From contig JAJRTI010000004.1 of the NCBI GenBank assembly GCA_024278415.1, positions 1 through 15,306 on the forward strand: a stretch of DNA of 15,306 bases, in the 5' to 3' direction. Positions 1 through 6,416 of this stretch are shown here, piece after piece. Made by a program: the position numbers and the translations under genes. This stretch comes from Planctomycetota bacterium. Lineage in GTDB: Bacteria > Planctomycetota > Brocadiia > JAJRTI01. How positions within the stretch are numbered: position 1 is the first letter of the stretch; the number at the start of each line of letters is the position of its first letter. Below the pieces are notes generated by a model that saw only the letters and a list, made by a program, of their open reading frames with translations, had not been told where the DNA came from and ran no database searches.

Positions 1-1162
1 CCGCGGCCCAGGCCAGCGCCGGCCGGCCAGGCCATTTGCGGTGCATCGCACTGAGCAGCGCGTCGAGCCCGACGCCCGCCAGGCACGCGATGAACGGCAG
101 CGCGGGCAGGAACAATCGCACGCCGTCGTACTTGGGCGCGAAGGGCAAGCACGCCGCGAGCAGCATGACCGCCGCATTTGCGAGCAACAGCACGAGATGC
201 GGGTGGCGGCGCCTGAGCGCGCTCGCGCCTGCGATGTACGCGCCGAGGAGGATCGGCAGCGGCGTGGTCGCGAGCGTCATGACGATGGGGTAATGCCACG
301 GCGGAGACGTTTCCGTGAAGGCCTTGGCCAGGTAATAGGTCTCGATGTGCACGCTCCCCGAAGCGCCGGTTTGCGTGCGCCCCAGCTTGTCCTGGACGTA
401 GCTGCACAGGTGGGCCCACGTGTCCACCCACATGTACGGCCACAGCGCGAAGAACATGGCCGTGGGCACGACCGCGAGAGCGACGATCGGCACGAGGGCC
501 TTGCGCCCCATGCGCCACGCGGCATACGGCGCGAGCACCACGGGGATGAAGGCCGCGTTCACCTTTGTGAGCCCGGCCAAGCCGAGCACGGCCGCGGCGG
601 GCCACACCAAGCCGGGGCGCTTCTCCGCCTGTGCGAACAGGGCGACCGCGACGAACCAGAGCGAGGCCATGGGCATGTCGAGCGCGCCAAAGTGCGCGTG
701 CGCGAACAGGCGCGGCATGATGACGATCGCCGCGGCGGCCATGGCGCCCGCGCGCGGGCGGAATGCGCGAGCGATCCACCAATACGCGAAGCCGGCCATG
801 AGCCCAAAGTAGAGCGACGACGCGAACCGGATCGCCCGGATGTCGAGCCGCTCCGCGGCCGGCCACTGCGGGTGAAAGAGCTTCATGCCCGCGGCGATGC
901 CCAGCTTGCCCCACGACGGGTGTGCGGTCGCCGCTCCCCACCCCCACATGATGCCCTGCCGCGTGAACGCCCCCTCGCCCCAGTGTTGGAACCACTCGAT
1001 ATACCGGTGCGCGAACCCGAGGTAGATCGTCTCGTCCCAAACCAGGCCCGGGCCGTCCAGCGTGACGAACACCAACGCGAACGCGATGGCCGCGCAACCG
1101 GCCGCGTGCAGCGCCACGCGGTCGCGGGCAGGGCGGGCTTCCGTTGGCTCGGTTTCCGTCAT
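1..1162 (-). CDS. GT39/PMT-like integral membrane glycosyltransferase (3' end beyond window)
   Basis: An open frame of 387 codons begins at the ATG at 1162 on the minus strand and leaves the window at base 1 without a stop, so the C-terminus is missing. It reads as a polytopic GT-C enzyme. A hydrophobic segment at residues 20-37 is followed by an acidic WDETIY motif at 42-47, as in the first extracytoplasmic loop of ArnT/PMT-type enzymes, where an acidic residue is catalytic. Next come RLFAHAHFGALDMP (151-164), GLTKVNAAF (197-205) and YDGVRLFLPALPF (345-357), with several hydrophobic helices between. The family moves sugars from polyprenyl-phosphate donors onto lipid or protein outside the membrane; the substrate here is unknown. 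The ATG lies 19 bases past the stop of the upstream isomerase gene, so one transcript is likely. No Shine-Dalgarno sequence is visible. Family assignment is fairly secure, substrate open. Confidence 0.85.
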   Translation of the reverse strand, partial: MTETEPTEARPARDRVALHAAGCAAIAFALVFVTLDGPGLVWDETIYLGFAHRYIEWFQHWGEGAFTRQGIMWGWGAATAHPSWGKLGIAAGMKLFHPQWPAAERLDIRAIRFASSLYFGLMAGFAYWWIARAFRPRAGAMAAAAIVIMPRLFAHAHFGALDMPMASLWFVAVALFAQAEKRPGLVWPAAAVLGLAGLTKVNAAFIPVVLAPYAAWRMGRKALVPIVALAVVPTAMFFALWPYMWVDTWAHLCSYVQDKLGRTQTGASGSVHIETYYLAKAFTETSPPWHYPIVMTLATTPLPILLGAYIAGASALRRRHPHLVLLLANAAVMLLAACLPFAPKYDGVRLFLPALPFIACLAGVGLDALLSAMHRKWPGRPALAWAA

Positions 1163-1181
1163 AGGGGCCGCACGGTGAGGG

Positions 1182-1958
1182 TTACACGCGCGTCCGCAGC
1201 CACGCGAGGCTGCGTTGCATGCCGTCGGGCGACACGCGGTCGGGGTTCAGTTCCAGCGTCATGCCGCCGGCGTAGCCCATGTCTCGCAGCGCCGCGAGGG
1301 TTCCCTCCAGATCGATGTGCCCCGCGCCCAACTCGATGTGGTCGTGCTCCCCGTCGTAGTCGTGCACGTGCAGATGGGCGAGCCTGTCGCCCAGCCGGCG
1401 CACTGCGGTGCCGATGCTGCCGTAGGGATCGAGCGGCTGGCCGCCGTTGAGGTGCATGTGGCCCAAGTCGAGCGTCACGCGGATGCGCGGCAAGGCCCAC
1501 TGGTCGATCCACTCGAAGCCCGCGGTCAGTTCGAGGCCCACCGTGATGCGGTTGCGCTCCGCGGCCGCGTCGAGCGCGGCAAGCGGCTCGCGCCAATGTG
1601 CGGCATCGACGGGAACGTCCGCATGCACCGTGACGATGGACGCGCCTACGTGGCCGGCAAAGTCGAGCACGCGGCACTGCTGCTCGACGTGCTCGCGCAG
1701 GCAGTCGTCGGCGAGAGTGAGCGCGAAAGGCGCGTGGACTTCCACGAGCGCGAAGCCGTCGAGGAGATTCCGCAGTTCCGCTCGCCGCCGAGCGTCTGCG
1801 GTCTCAAAGTCGACGCCCTGCCATTGGCCGGGCGTGCCCGGGCTCGCGTGGAATCCCACGCCGTCGAAGCCGGCCGCGCGGGTCCACCGAATTTGCTCGT
1901 CCACGTCGAGCACGTCGCCGATTCGCCAAGCCATGTTCGCAATAGGCCACGTCGCCAT
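1182..1958 (-). CDS. Sugar phosphate isomerase/epimerase-like TIM-barrel protein
   Basis: A 258-residue protein of the AP-endonuclease-2 / xylose-isomerase-like TIM-barrel superfamily, with the usual full length. The putative metal and catalytic positions are visible in order: VHA at 111-113, GLEL with E143, TLDLGHMH with D164 and H167, the histidine-rich HLHVHD at 195-200, and LELNP with E236. Members of this superfamily isomerise or epimerise sugars, inositols or hydroxypyruvate through a divalent metal; the substrate cannot be read from sequence. The start at 1958 is the first in-frame ATG; a second Met at residue 9 is possible and neither has a Shine-Dalgarno sequence. A sigma70-like promoter lies about 50 bases upstream. 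The GT39 gene follows after a short gap, so the two are probably co-transcribed. Such proteins are abundant in Planctomycetota. Confidence 0.9.
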   Translation of the reverse strand: MATWPIANMAWRIGDVLDVDEQIRWTRAAGFDGVGFHASPGTPGQWQGVDFETADARRRAELRNLLDGFALVEVHAPFALTLADDCLREHVEQQCRVLDFAGHVGASIVTVHADVPVDAAHWREPLAALDAAAERNRITVGLELTAGFEWIDQWALPRIRVTLDLGHMHLNGGQPLDPYGSIGTAVRRLGDRLAHLHVHDYDGEHDHIELGAGHIDLEGTLAALRDMGYAGGMTLELNPDRVSPDGMQRSLAWLRTRV

Positions 1959-1972
1959 GAGTCTGGATTACC

Positions 1973-1996
1973 CGCCAAGACGCGAAGGACGCAAAG
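1973..1996. repeat. Degenerate octamer repeat (CGCNAAGA-like), three units
   Basis: Three adjacent degenerate units, CGCCAAGA, CGCGAAGGA and CGCAAAG, lie in the 126-base gap between the divergent isomerase and HEAT genes, inside the predicted leader of the isomerase transcript. Similar 'GACGCAAAG' strings recur between genes in many bacterial genomes. No function can be assigned. Confidence 0.4.
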
Positions 1997-2012
1997 GGAG
2001 CAGAGAAAAGAG

Positions 2013-2041
2013 ATTGTATGGGGAAGACGCACTCGAGGCAA
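2013..2041 (-). promoter_or_regulatory. Sigma70-like promoter for the sugar isomerase gene
   Basis: On the minus strand, a -35-like TTGCCT (2041-2036) and a -10-like TACAAT (2018-2013) are separated by exactly 17 bases. They match the sigma70 consensus at 4 of 6 and 5 of 6 positions. Transcription would start near 2005, giving a leader of about 45 bases before the ATG at 1958. Seen by eye only; no start-site data. Confidence 0.55.
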
Positions 2042-2046
2042 CTCGC

Positions 2047-2076
2047 TTGAACCGCGGCCGGGTGAGCGTGTATCGT
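2047..2076 (+). promoter_or_regulatory. Possible promoter for the HEAT gene, giving a near-leaderless mRNA
   Basis: TTGAAC (2047-2052) and TATCGT (2071-2076) are separated by 18 bases, each matching sigma70 consensus at 4 of 6 positions. Transcription would start within a few bases of the ATG at 2085, consistent with the missing Shine-Dalgarno sequence. Weak evidence. Confidence 0.25.
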
Positions 2077-2084
2077 TGGTATCC

Positions 2085-2831
2085 ATGACCGCCCACAACC
2101 CCGCCGACTTCCCACGAATCCAGAACGAGTCCGACCCGCGCCTCGCGCCGCTGATTGATGCACTCCGCGATGGCGATGCGTCGCTTCGCGGGGCCGCGGC
2201 CTGGGCGTTGGGCAAGGGCGCGCGAGGGCTCCGGCCGGCCGTGGACGCGCTTGCGAGCGCTCTGCGCGACCCCGACGTGGAGGTGCGCAAGTCCGCGGCC
2301 ATGGCGCTTGGGGAAATGGGGCGGCGAGGTGCGGGAGGCGCGGCGGCTTTGGGGGAGGCGCTCGGCGATAAAGACCCACGCGTGCGCCAGTCCGCGGCGG
2401 ACGCGTTGGGCGAGATCGGCCCCGGAGCGGCTGCGGCGCTTCCCGCGCTTCGTGACGCGCTTGGCAACGCGGACCTGGGCGTGGTGCTGTGTGTGCGCTT
2501 CGCTTTGGCGCGGGTGGGGGAGGAGGCCGAGCCGCATCTGCCCGCGCTCGTGGCCGCGCTCGACCACGACGATGCGGAGATGCGCAGCCTCGCGGCTTGG
2601 TGCCTGGAGCGGGTCGGCCCGGCGGCTGCGCCGGCCATTCCGGCGCTCATGGCTCGGCTCGACGACGAGGACTGGTACGCGCGGCTCTCGGCCGCGGAGG
2701 CGCTCGGCGAGATCGGCCCGGAGGCCGCGGTCGCCATCCCCGCGCTGGAGGCGATGTACGCCGATCCGAACGAGAGCGTGCGCAAGGTGGCGAGGGAAGC
2801 GACCGAAGACATTCGGAAGGCGATGGGCTAG
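2085..2831 (+). CDS. HEAT-repeat (PBS-lyase-type) protein
   Basis: A 248-residue protein built almost entirely of about seven tandem HEAT units of 31-33 residues, spanning residues 20-248. Each unit has a PALxxxLxDxDxxVRxxAAxALGEIGPxAA-like pattern; conserved Asp/Arg pairs occur around 63/68, 98/101, 163/167 and 197/200. The unit at 119-150 is the most divergent and lacks the usual charged turn. HEAT solenoids bind proteins and are common in PVC bacteria, where they are often scaffolds of unknown partner. There is no signal peptide, membrane segment or catalytic domain, so it is probably cytoplasmic. The frame stays open far upstream, but repeat homology begins just after the ATG at 2085, which is therefore chosen; no strong Shine-Dalgarno sequence precedes it. 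Its TAG stop overlaps the dapF stop on the other strand. Confidence 0.85.
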   Translation: MTAHNPADFPRIQNESDPRLAPLIDALRDGDASLRGAAAWALGKGARGLRPAVDALASALRDPDVEVRKSAAMALGEMGRRGAGGAAALGEALGDKDPRVRQSAADALGEIGPGAAAALPALRDALGNADLGVVLCVRFALARVGEEAEPHLPALVAALDHDDAEMRSLAAWCLERVGPAAAPAIPALMARLDDEDWYARLSAAEALGEIGPEAAVAIPALEAMYADPNESVRKVAREATEDIRKAMG

Positions 2832-3658
2832 CCCCACACCCCGCGGAAGACTTCCGTGGCCGGACCCGTCATGTAAACGTGGTCGTCGCCGGCCCATTCC
2901 AGCTCCAGGTCGCCGCCGGGGAGGTGCGCGAGAATCTGCCGGTCGGTCTTGTCGTTTACCGCGCAGGCCACGCACACCGCGGTCGCGCCGGTGCCGCAAG
3001 CGAGCGTGACCCCTGAGCCGCGCTCCCACGTGGCCATCTTCACTTCGTTGTGTGAGATGACCTGCACGAAGTGCGCGTTGATGCGCTCGGGGAAGGCCGC
3101 GTGGTTCTCGATCTTAGGCCCCACCGTTTCGAGATCGACCGCATCCGCGTCGTCCACGAAGATGCAGCAATGGGGGTTGCCTACGGACACGCAGGTGACG
3201 GCGTAGATTTGCCCGTCCACGTCGAGCGGTTCGTCAATGCACGGACTGTCGGGCTCGCCGACCATGGGCAAGTCCTTGCGCAGCAGGTTTGGCTGGCCCA
3301 TGTTCACGCGCACCTTGCTCACCTTGCCGCCCTCGACCGTGAGTTGGAGCGTCTTGATGCCGGCCTCGGTCTGCACCGTGATCTCGTCCTTGTCCACAAG
3401 GCCATGGTCGTACGCATACTTCGCGACGCAACGGATGCCGTTGCCGCACATCTGCGCCTCGGAGCCGTCCGCGTTGAACATGCGCATGCGCACGTCGGCC
3501 TGGCCGGACGGCATGATGAGGATGAGCCCGTCGGAGCCGATGCCGAAGTGCCGATCGCTGACCGCGACGGCCAGTTCGGCCGGGTTGTCCACGGTCTCCT
3601 CGAAGCAATTGACGTACACGTAGTCGTTGCCGAGCCCGTGCATTTTGGTGAAGTTCAT
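2828..3658 (-). CDS. dapF: Diaminopimelate epimerase
   Basis: Interconverts LL- and meso-diaminopimelate, the penultimate step to lysine and the source of the meso-DAP cross-linker of peptidoglycan; a cytosolic, cofactor-free enzyme. The protein has 276 residues, normal for DapF. It opens with the family signature TKMHGLGNDY (4-13). Both catalytic cysteines are present: C71 in MCGNGIRC and C221 in ACGTGATA. Substrate-binding segments are GIGSDG (39-44), MFNADGSEAQ (60-69), GNPHC (160-164) and WERGSG (211-216). Start choice: an ATG at 3664 would add Met-Ala, but AGGA ends only 2 bases before it and 8 bases before the ATG at 3658, which therefore fits better. The stop shares a CTAG with the convergent HEAT gene. 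The leader is packed with palindromes. High confidence in identity. Confidence 0.97.
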   Translation of the reverse strand: MNFTKMHGLGNDYVYVNCFEETVDNPAELAVAVSDRHFGIGSDGLILIMPSGQADVRMRMFNADGSEAQMCGNGIRCVAKYAYDHGLVDKDEITVQTEAGIKTLQLTVEGGKVSKVRVNMGQPNLLRKDLPMVGEPDSPCIDEPLDVDGQIYAVTCVSVGNPHCCIFVDDADAVDLETVGPKIENHAAFPERINAHFVQVISHNEVKMATWERGSGVTLACGTGATAVCVACAVNDKTDRQILAHLPGGDLELEWAGDDHVYMTGPATEVFRGVWG

Positions 3659-3676
3659 GGCCATTGTCCTGGGGAG

Positions 3677-3696
3677 CGGAAGGCCTTCGCCTTCCG
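3677..3696. repeat. Perfect 8-bp hairpin just upstream of dapF
   Basis: CGGAAGGC and GCCTTCCG form a perfect 8-bp stem around a CTTC tetraloop (plus-strand reading). In a dapF transcript it would sit within 20 bases of the Shine-Dalgarno sequence. It may be a REP-like element or a translation-modulating hairpin; there is no U tract, so a terminator is unlikely. Confidence 0.6.
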
Positions 3697-3769
3697 TGTC
3701 GTAGCCAAGGCACAGGTCGCGACAGTTCCCCCATGGGATTTGCTGGTCCGAGCCGCAGATGCCGCTGGC

Positions 3770-3836
3770 TTGTAGCAGGGCCATTCATGGCCCGTCAGCA
3801 ACGCTGAGAAACGGGCGATGAATCGCCCTACTACAA
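3770..3836. repeat. Inverted pair of REP-like palindromes upstream of dapF
   Basis: Two 25-base arms (3770-3794 and 3812-3836) are inverted copies that differ at three positions. Each arm, read outward to inward, begins TTGTAG, then has its own perfect 7-bp hairpin: GGGCCAT-TC-ATGGCCC in the left arm and GGGCGAT-TC-ATCGCCC in the right. Two of the three differences lie opposite one another in that hairpin, so pairing is kept. The 17-base spacer holds a further hairpin, TCAGC-AAC-GCTGA. A GTAG head followed by a palindrome, in inverted pairs, is the layout of REP/BIME elements moved by REP-associated tyrosine transposases; no such transposase is in this window. Confidence 0.8.
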
Positions 3837-3851
3837 ACGACCCGCGCGTCC

Positions 3852-3867
3852 CACACGGGCCCGTGTG
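3852..3867. repeat. Perfect 16-bp palindrome CACACGGGCCCGTGTG
   Basis: A perfect, loop-less 16-bp inverted repeat in the dapF-glyS gap, 16 bases beyond the REP-like pair. It could be a dimer-binding operator or part of the repeat cluster. The rest of the gap, to 4011, holds a GAACGCGAAGGCATTCC-like imperfect hairpin near 3953 and no convincing promoter or gene. Confidence 0.55.
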
Positions 3868-4011
3868 CCTAACAATCGTTGTAAGAAACCGGTGACGCCA
3901 GGCTTGCGGTAAGACGGGTGGCAATTCTGGGGGAACCCGTGACAGGTCGGAACGCGAAGGCATTCCGCTCCGCCACGCTCGGCATGACAGTGAGGCGAAC
4001 ACGCGCGGCCG

Positions 4012-6096
4012 CTAGCCTTCCTGCACGATCTCCGACAGATCGGCGACGCTCTGCGAGAAGAGCGCGTTCACGTCTCGCAGCAACGCGAGCCGGTTGTTCT
4101 TGGTTGGCTCGTCGTCCACGTTCACGAACACCTGATCGAAAAACGTGTGCACCGGCTCGGCGAACGCGTCGTGATAATGCTTAGCCGCGGCCAGGTAGTG
4201 CTTGGCTTGCCTGAGTTCCACGAGTTTGTCCCGATGTTCGCCCAGCGCTTTGGCGAGGCGCATCTCCGCATCCTCTTTGAGCAACTCGGGGCGAAGCTTT
4301 GCGTCTTCGGGGCAGTTTTTGGCCATGTTGTGCGTGCGCTCGACCACGGCCACGAGCGCTGGCCAGTACGGCTCTTGGCTCATGGCCTCGACCGCTTCGA
4401 GCCGTGCGAAGGTGTCGTTGATGTCGTCGAATCCGGCCGCGAGCACAGCATTGACGATGTCGTAACGCCGGCCCTCGTCGAGGGCCATCTGCGCGATGCG
4501 GTCGCGGAAGAAGCGGAAGAGCCCATCGATGAATTCCTGCTTGAATTCCAGCGACGTGGGCATCTGGGACTGCGCTGCGGCCACGGCGGCGGAGAGGGAG
4601 AACGAGAGGCCCTTCTCCCGCACGATACGGATGACGCCCTGGGCCTGCCGGCGCAACGCGTAGGGGTCTTGCGAGCCGGTGGGGGCGAGGCCGATGGAGA
4701 ACATGCACACGATGGCGTCGAGTTTGTCCGCCAGGCTCACGAGCGCGCCGGCCAGCGTCTGGGGCAGCGCGCCGCCGGCCTTGCGCGGCAAGTAATGCTC
4801 GGCGATGGCCTCCGCGACCTCGGCCGGCTCTCCGTCGTGGAGCGCATAGTGCTTGCCCATGGCGCCTTGGAGCTTGGGAAACTCGCCCACCATGAGCGTG
4901 ACCAGGTCCACCTTCGCAAGCTTGGCCGCGCGCTGGGCCACGTTGGTTTGCTCTTGGGAGAGGCCCAAGGACCGGGCCAGGAACGTGGCCAGGTCCGCCA
5001 TGCGGTCCGCGCGTGAAAAGTACGACCCAAGCCGATCCTGGAAGATCACATCCTGTAGCTTGGGCAGCTTCTCGCGAAGCGGCGTGCGGCAGTCCTCTTG
5101 CCAGAAGAACTCCGCATCGGCCAGCCGGGCCTCCAGCACGCGCTCGTTGCCGGCGCGAATGCTGTCCACGTGCGCACCGTCGCGGTTGATGACCGCGAGA
5201 AACTTGTTCTGAAGTTCGCCCTGCGCGTTGTACACCGCAAAATACTTCTGGTGCTCCCGCATGGCCTCGACCACCACCGGCGCGGGGATCTGGAGGTAAC
5301 GCGCGTCGAAGTCGCCTTCGATCACGGTGGGGTACTCGACCAGATTCACCACGTCGTCAAGCAACTCCACGTCGTCGAGGGTTGTGCCGTAGGGCTTGAG
5401 CTTGGCGTCGACCGCGGCTCGGATCATGGCCTTACGCTCGCCCATGTCCACGAGAACCTTGCGCTCGCGCAGCGCGGCCACGTACGCGTCGAAGTCCGCG
5501 TGGGGCAAGTCCACGCCGCCCGGCGCGAGGAACGGGTGGCCTTGGGTCGTGCGGCCGGACGCCACATGTTCGATCTCGAAGGGCACGACCGCGTCGTCGA
5601 GCAGCGCGACGAGCGTGCGGATGGGCCGGGCGAACTTGATGCCCTTGCCGCGCCAGCGCATGGACTTGGGGAACGGCAGGCTGGTGATGATATCGGGCAA
5701 ACGCTCCGCGAGGATGTCGGCCGCGGCGCGGCCCTCGATGCGTTTCTTGACCGCGCAGTACTCGCCCTTGGGCGTGTCTTTGAAGAAGATCGCCGACACG
5801 TCCACGCCTTGCTTCTTGGCGAAGCCCGCGCCGGCCTTGGTGGGATTGCCGTCGTCGTCAAACGCGATGCTCTTGGGCGGGCCGGCGACCTCTATCTCGA
5901 CGTCACCCTGCCGCTCGATGATGCCCGACACGGACGCGGTGAGCCGCCGCGGGGTTGCGACGCCCTTGGTTCCATCGCCGCCCAGGTGCTCCTCCTCCAG
6001 CAGGTCGTCGATCGTTTGGCAAAGGCGGCCGAGCGCCGGCTCGATATAACTAGAGGGCAGCTCCTCCGTACCAATCTCAAGCAAGAGCGTAGGCAT
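4012..6096 (-). CDS. glyS: Glycyl-tRNA synthetase beta subunit
   Basis: The beta chain of the bacterial alpha2-beta2 glycyl-tRNA synthetase, which recognises tRNA-Gly while the alpha chain activates glycine. At 694 residues it is the normal length. Family signatures appear in order: LLLEIGTEELP (4-14), ATPRRLT (47-53), MRWRGKGIKFARPIR (146-160), HQKYFAVYN (282-290), the HD-like central region with VDLVTLMVGEFPKLQGAMG (396-414), LADKLDAIV (455-463) and PTGSQDPYALRR (472-483). A C-terminal DALR-type anticodon-binding region ends in NNRLALLRDV and ADLSEI. The alpha gene glyQ, often adjacent upstream, is not next to it here: the next gene upstream is an oxidoreductase. A strong promoter lies 70 bases upstream, so it is probably transcribed alone or with dapF. 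Start at 6096 matches the family N-terminus; the Shine-Dalgarno sequence is weak. Confidence 0.97.
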   Translation of the reverse strand: MPTLLLEIGTEELPSSYIEPALGRLCQTIDDLLEEEHLGGDGTKGVATPRRLTASVSGIIERQGDVEIEVAGPPKSIAFDDDGNPTKAGAGFAKKQGVDVSAIFFKDTPKGEYCAVKKRIEGRAAADILAERLPDIITSLPFPKSMRWRGKGIKFARPIRTLVALLDDAVVPFEIEHVASGRTTQGHPFLAPGGVDLPHADFDAYVAALRERKVLVDMGERKAMIRAAVDAKLKPYGTTLDDVELLDDVVNLVEYPTVIEGDFDARYLQIPAPVVVEAMREHQKYFAVYNAQGELQNKFLAVINRDGAHVDSIRAGNERVLEARLADAEFFWQEDCRTPLREKLPKLQDVIFQDRLGSYFSRADRMADLATFLARSLGLSQEQTNVAQRAAKLAKVDLVTLMVGEFPKLQGAMGKHYALHDGEPAEVAEAIAEHYLPRKAGGALPQTLAGALVSLADKLDAIVCMFSIGLAPTGSQDPYALRRQAQGVIRIVREKGLSFSLSAAVAAAQSQMPTSLEFKQEFIDGLFRFFRDRIAQMALDEGRRYDIVNAVLAAGFDDINDTFARLEAVEAMSQEPYWPALVAVVERTHNMAKNCPEDAKLRPELLKEDAEMRLAKALGEHRDKLVELRQAKHYLAAAKHYHDAFAEPVHTFFDQVFVNVDDEPTKNNRLALLRDVNALFSQSVADLSEIVQEG

Positions 6097-6164
6097 GATA
6101 CTTGGCTCAAGAGGGGTGAATAGGGCATTCCGGGGCGTTTGGGGCGGGTTCCGGAAGACCGCTC

Positions 6165-6193
6165 ACTATATCAGCGGACGCGGACCGGGTCAA
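6165..6193 (-). promoter_or_regulatory. Strong sigma70-like promoter for glyS
   Basis: On the minus strand TTGACC (6193-6188) and TATAGT (6170-6165) are separated by exactly 17 bases, each matching consensus at 5 of 6 positions in an otherwise GC-rich gap. Transcription would begin near 6158, with a leader of about 60 bases before the glyS ATG. Confidence 0.7.
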
Positions 6194-6236
6194 GGTAGGG
6201 AAGCCTGGAGTTTCCCCATGCGCCGCCTGTGGAGCC

Positions 6237-6290
6237 CACGTCAGTGAGCCCCCTGGCCTCCACGCTCCCCGGCGGAGGCTCGCTGACGTG
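6237..6290. repeat. Inverted repeat CACGTCAGYGAGCC (REP-like)
   Basis: CACGTCAGTGAGCC (6237-6250) and GGCTCGCTGACGTG (6277-6290) are inverted copies with one T/C difference, which still allows a G-U pair. An alternative inner hairpin, GCCTCC with GGAGGC (6256-6261 and 6274-6279), competes with it. It lies between the oxidoreductase and glyS genes, on the upstream side of the glyS promoter. Part of the palindromic repeat content of the window. Confidence 0.6.
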
Positions 6291-6311
6291 TGAGCACGAC
6301 TATAGGCGCGC

Positions 6312-6328
6312 GGGCGCTGACGCCCCAC
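6312..6328. repeat. REP-like hairpin with a GTGG head
   Basis: GGGCG-CTGA-CGCCC is a perfect 5-bp hairpin (6312-6325). On the minus strand it is preceded by GTGG, the alternative REP head tetranucleotide, and carries the same CGTCAGCG core as the neighbouring inverted repeat. Between it and 6416 I see nothing else. Confidence 0.4.
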
Positions 6329-6416
6329 CTCAGGGCTGCGGCCGCGGCAGCGCTCGTGCAAAGCCACGCTGGCCCTCAAGCGCCGGCTCTACGGAATGCG
6401 CACTACGCGGTACGTC

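Noticed and set aside
41..1450. Long plus-strand open frame of 469 codons opposite the GT39 and isomerase genes
   Set aside because: The translation is Arg/His/Ala-rich without any family motif, and it lies antisense to two genes with clear motifs. Long antisense frames are expected at this GC content.
3655..4002. 115-codon minus-strand frame in the dapF-glyS gap
   Set aside because: It runs through the palindrome cluster and into the dapF start, has no ribosome-binding site and no recognisable motif.
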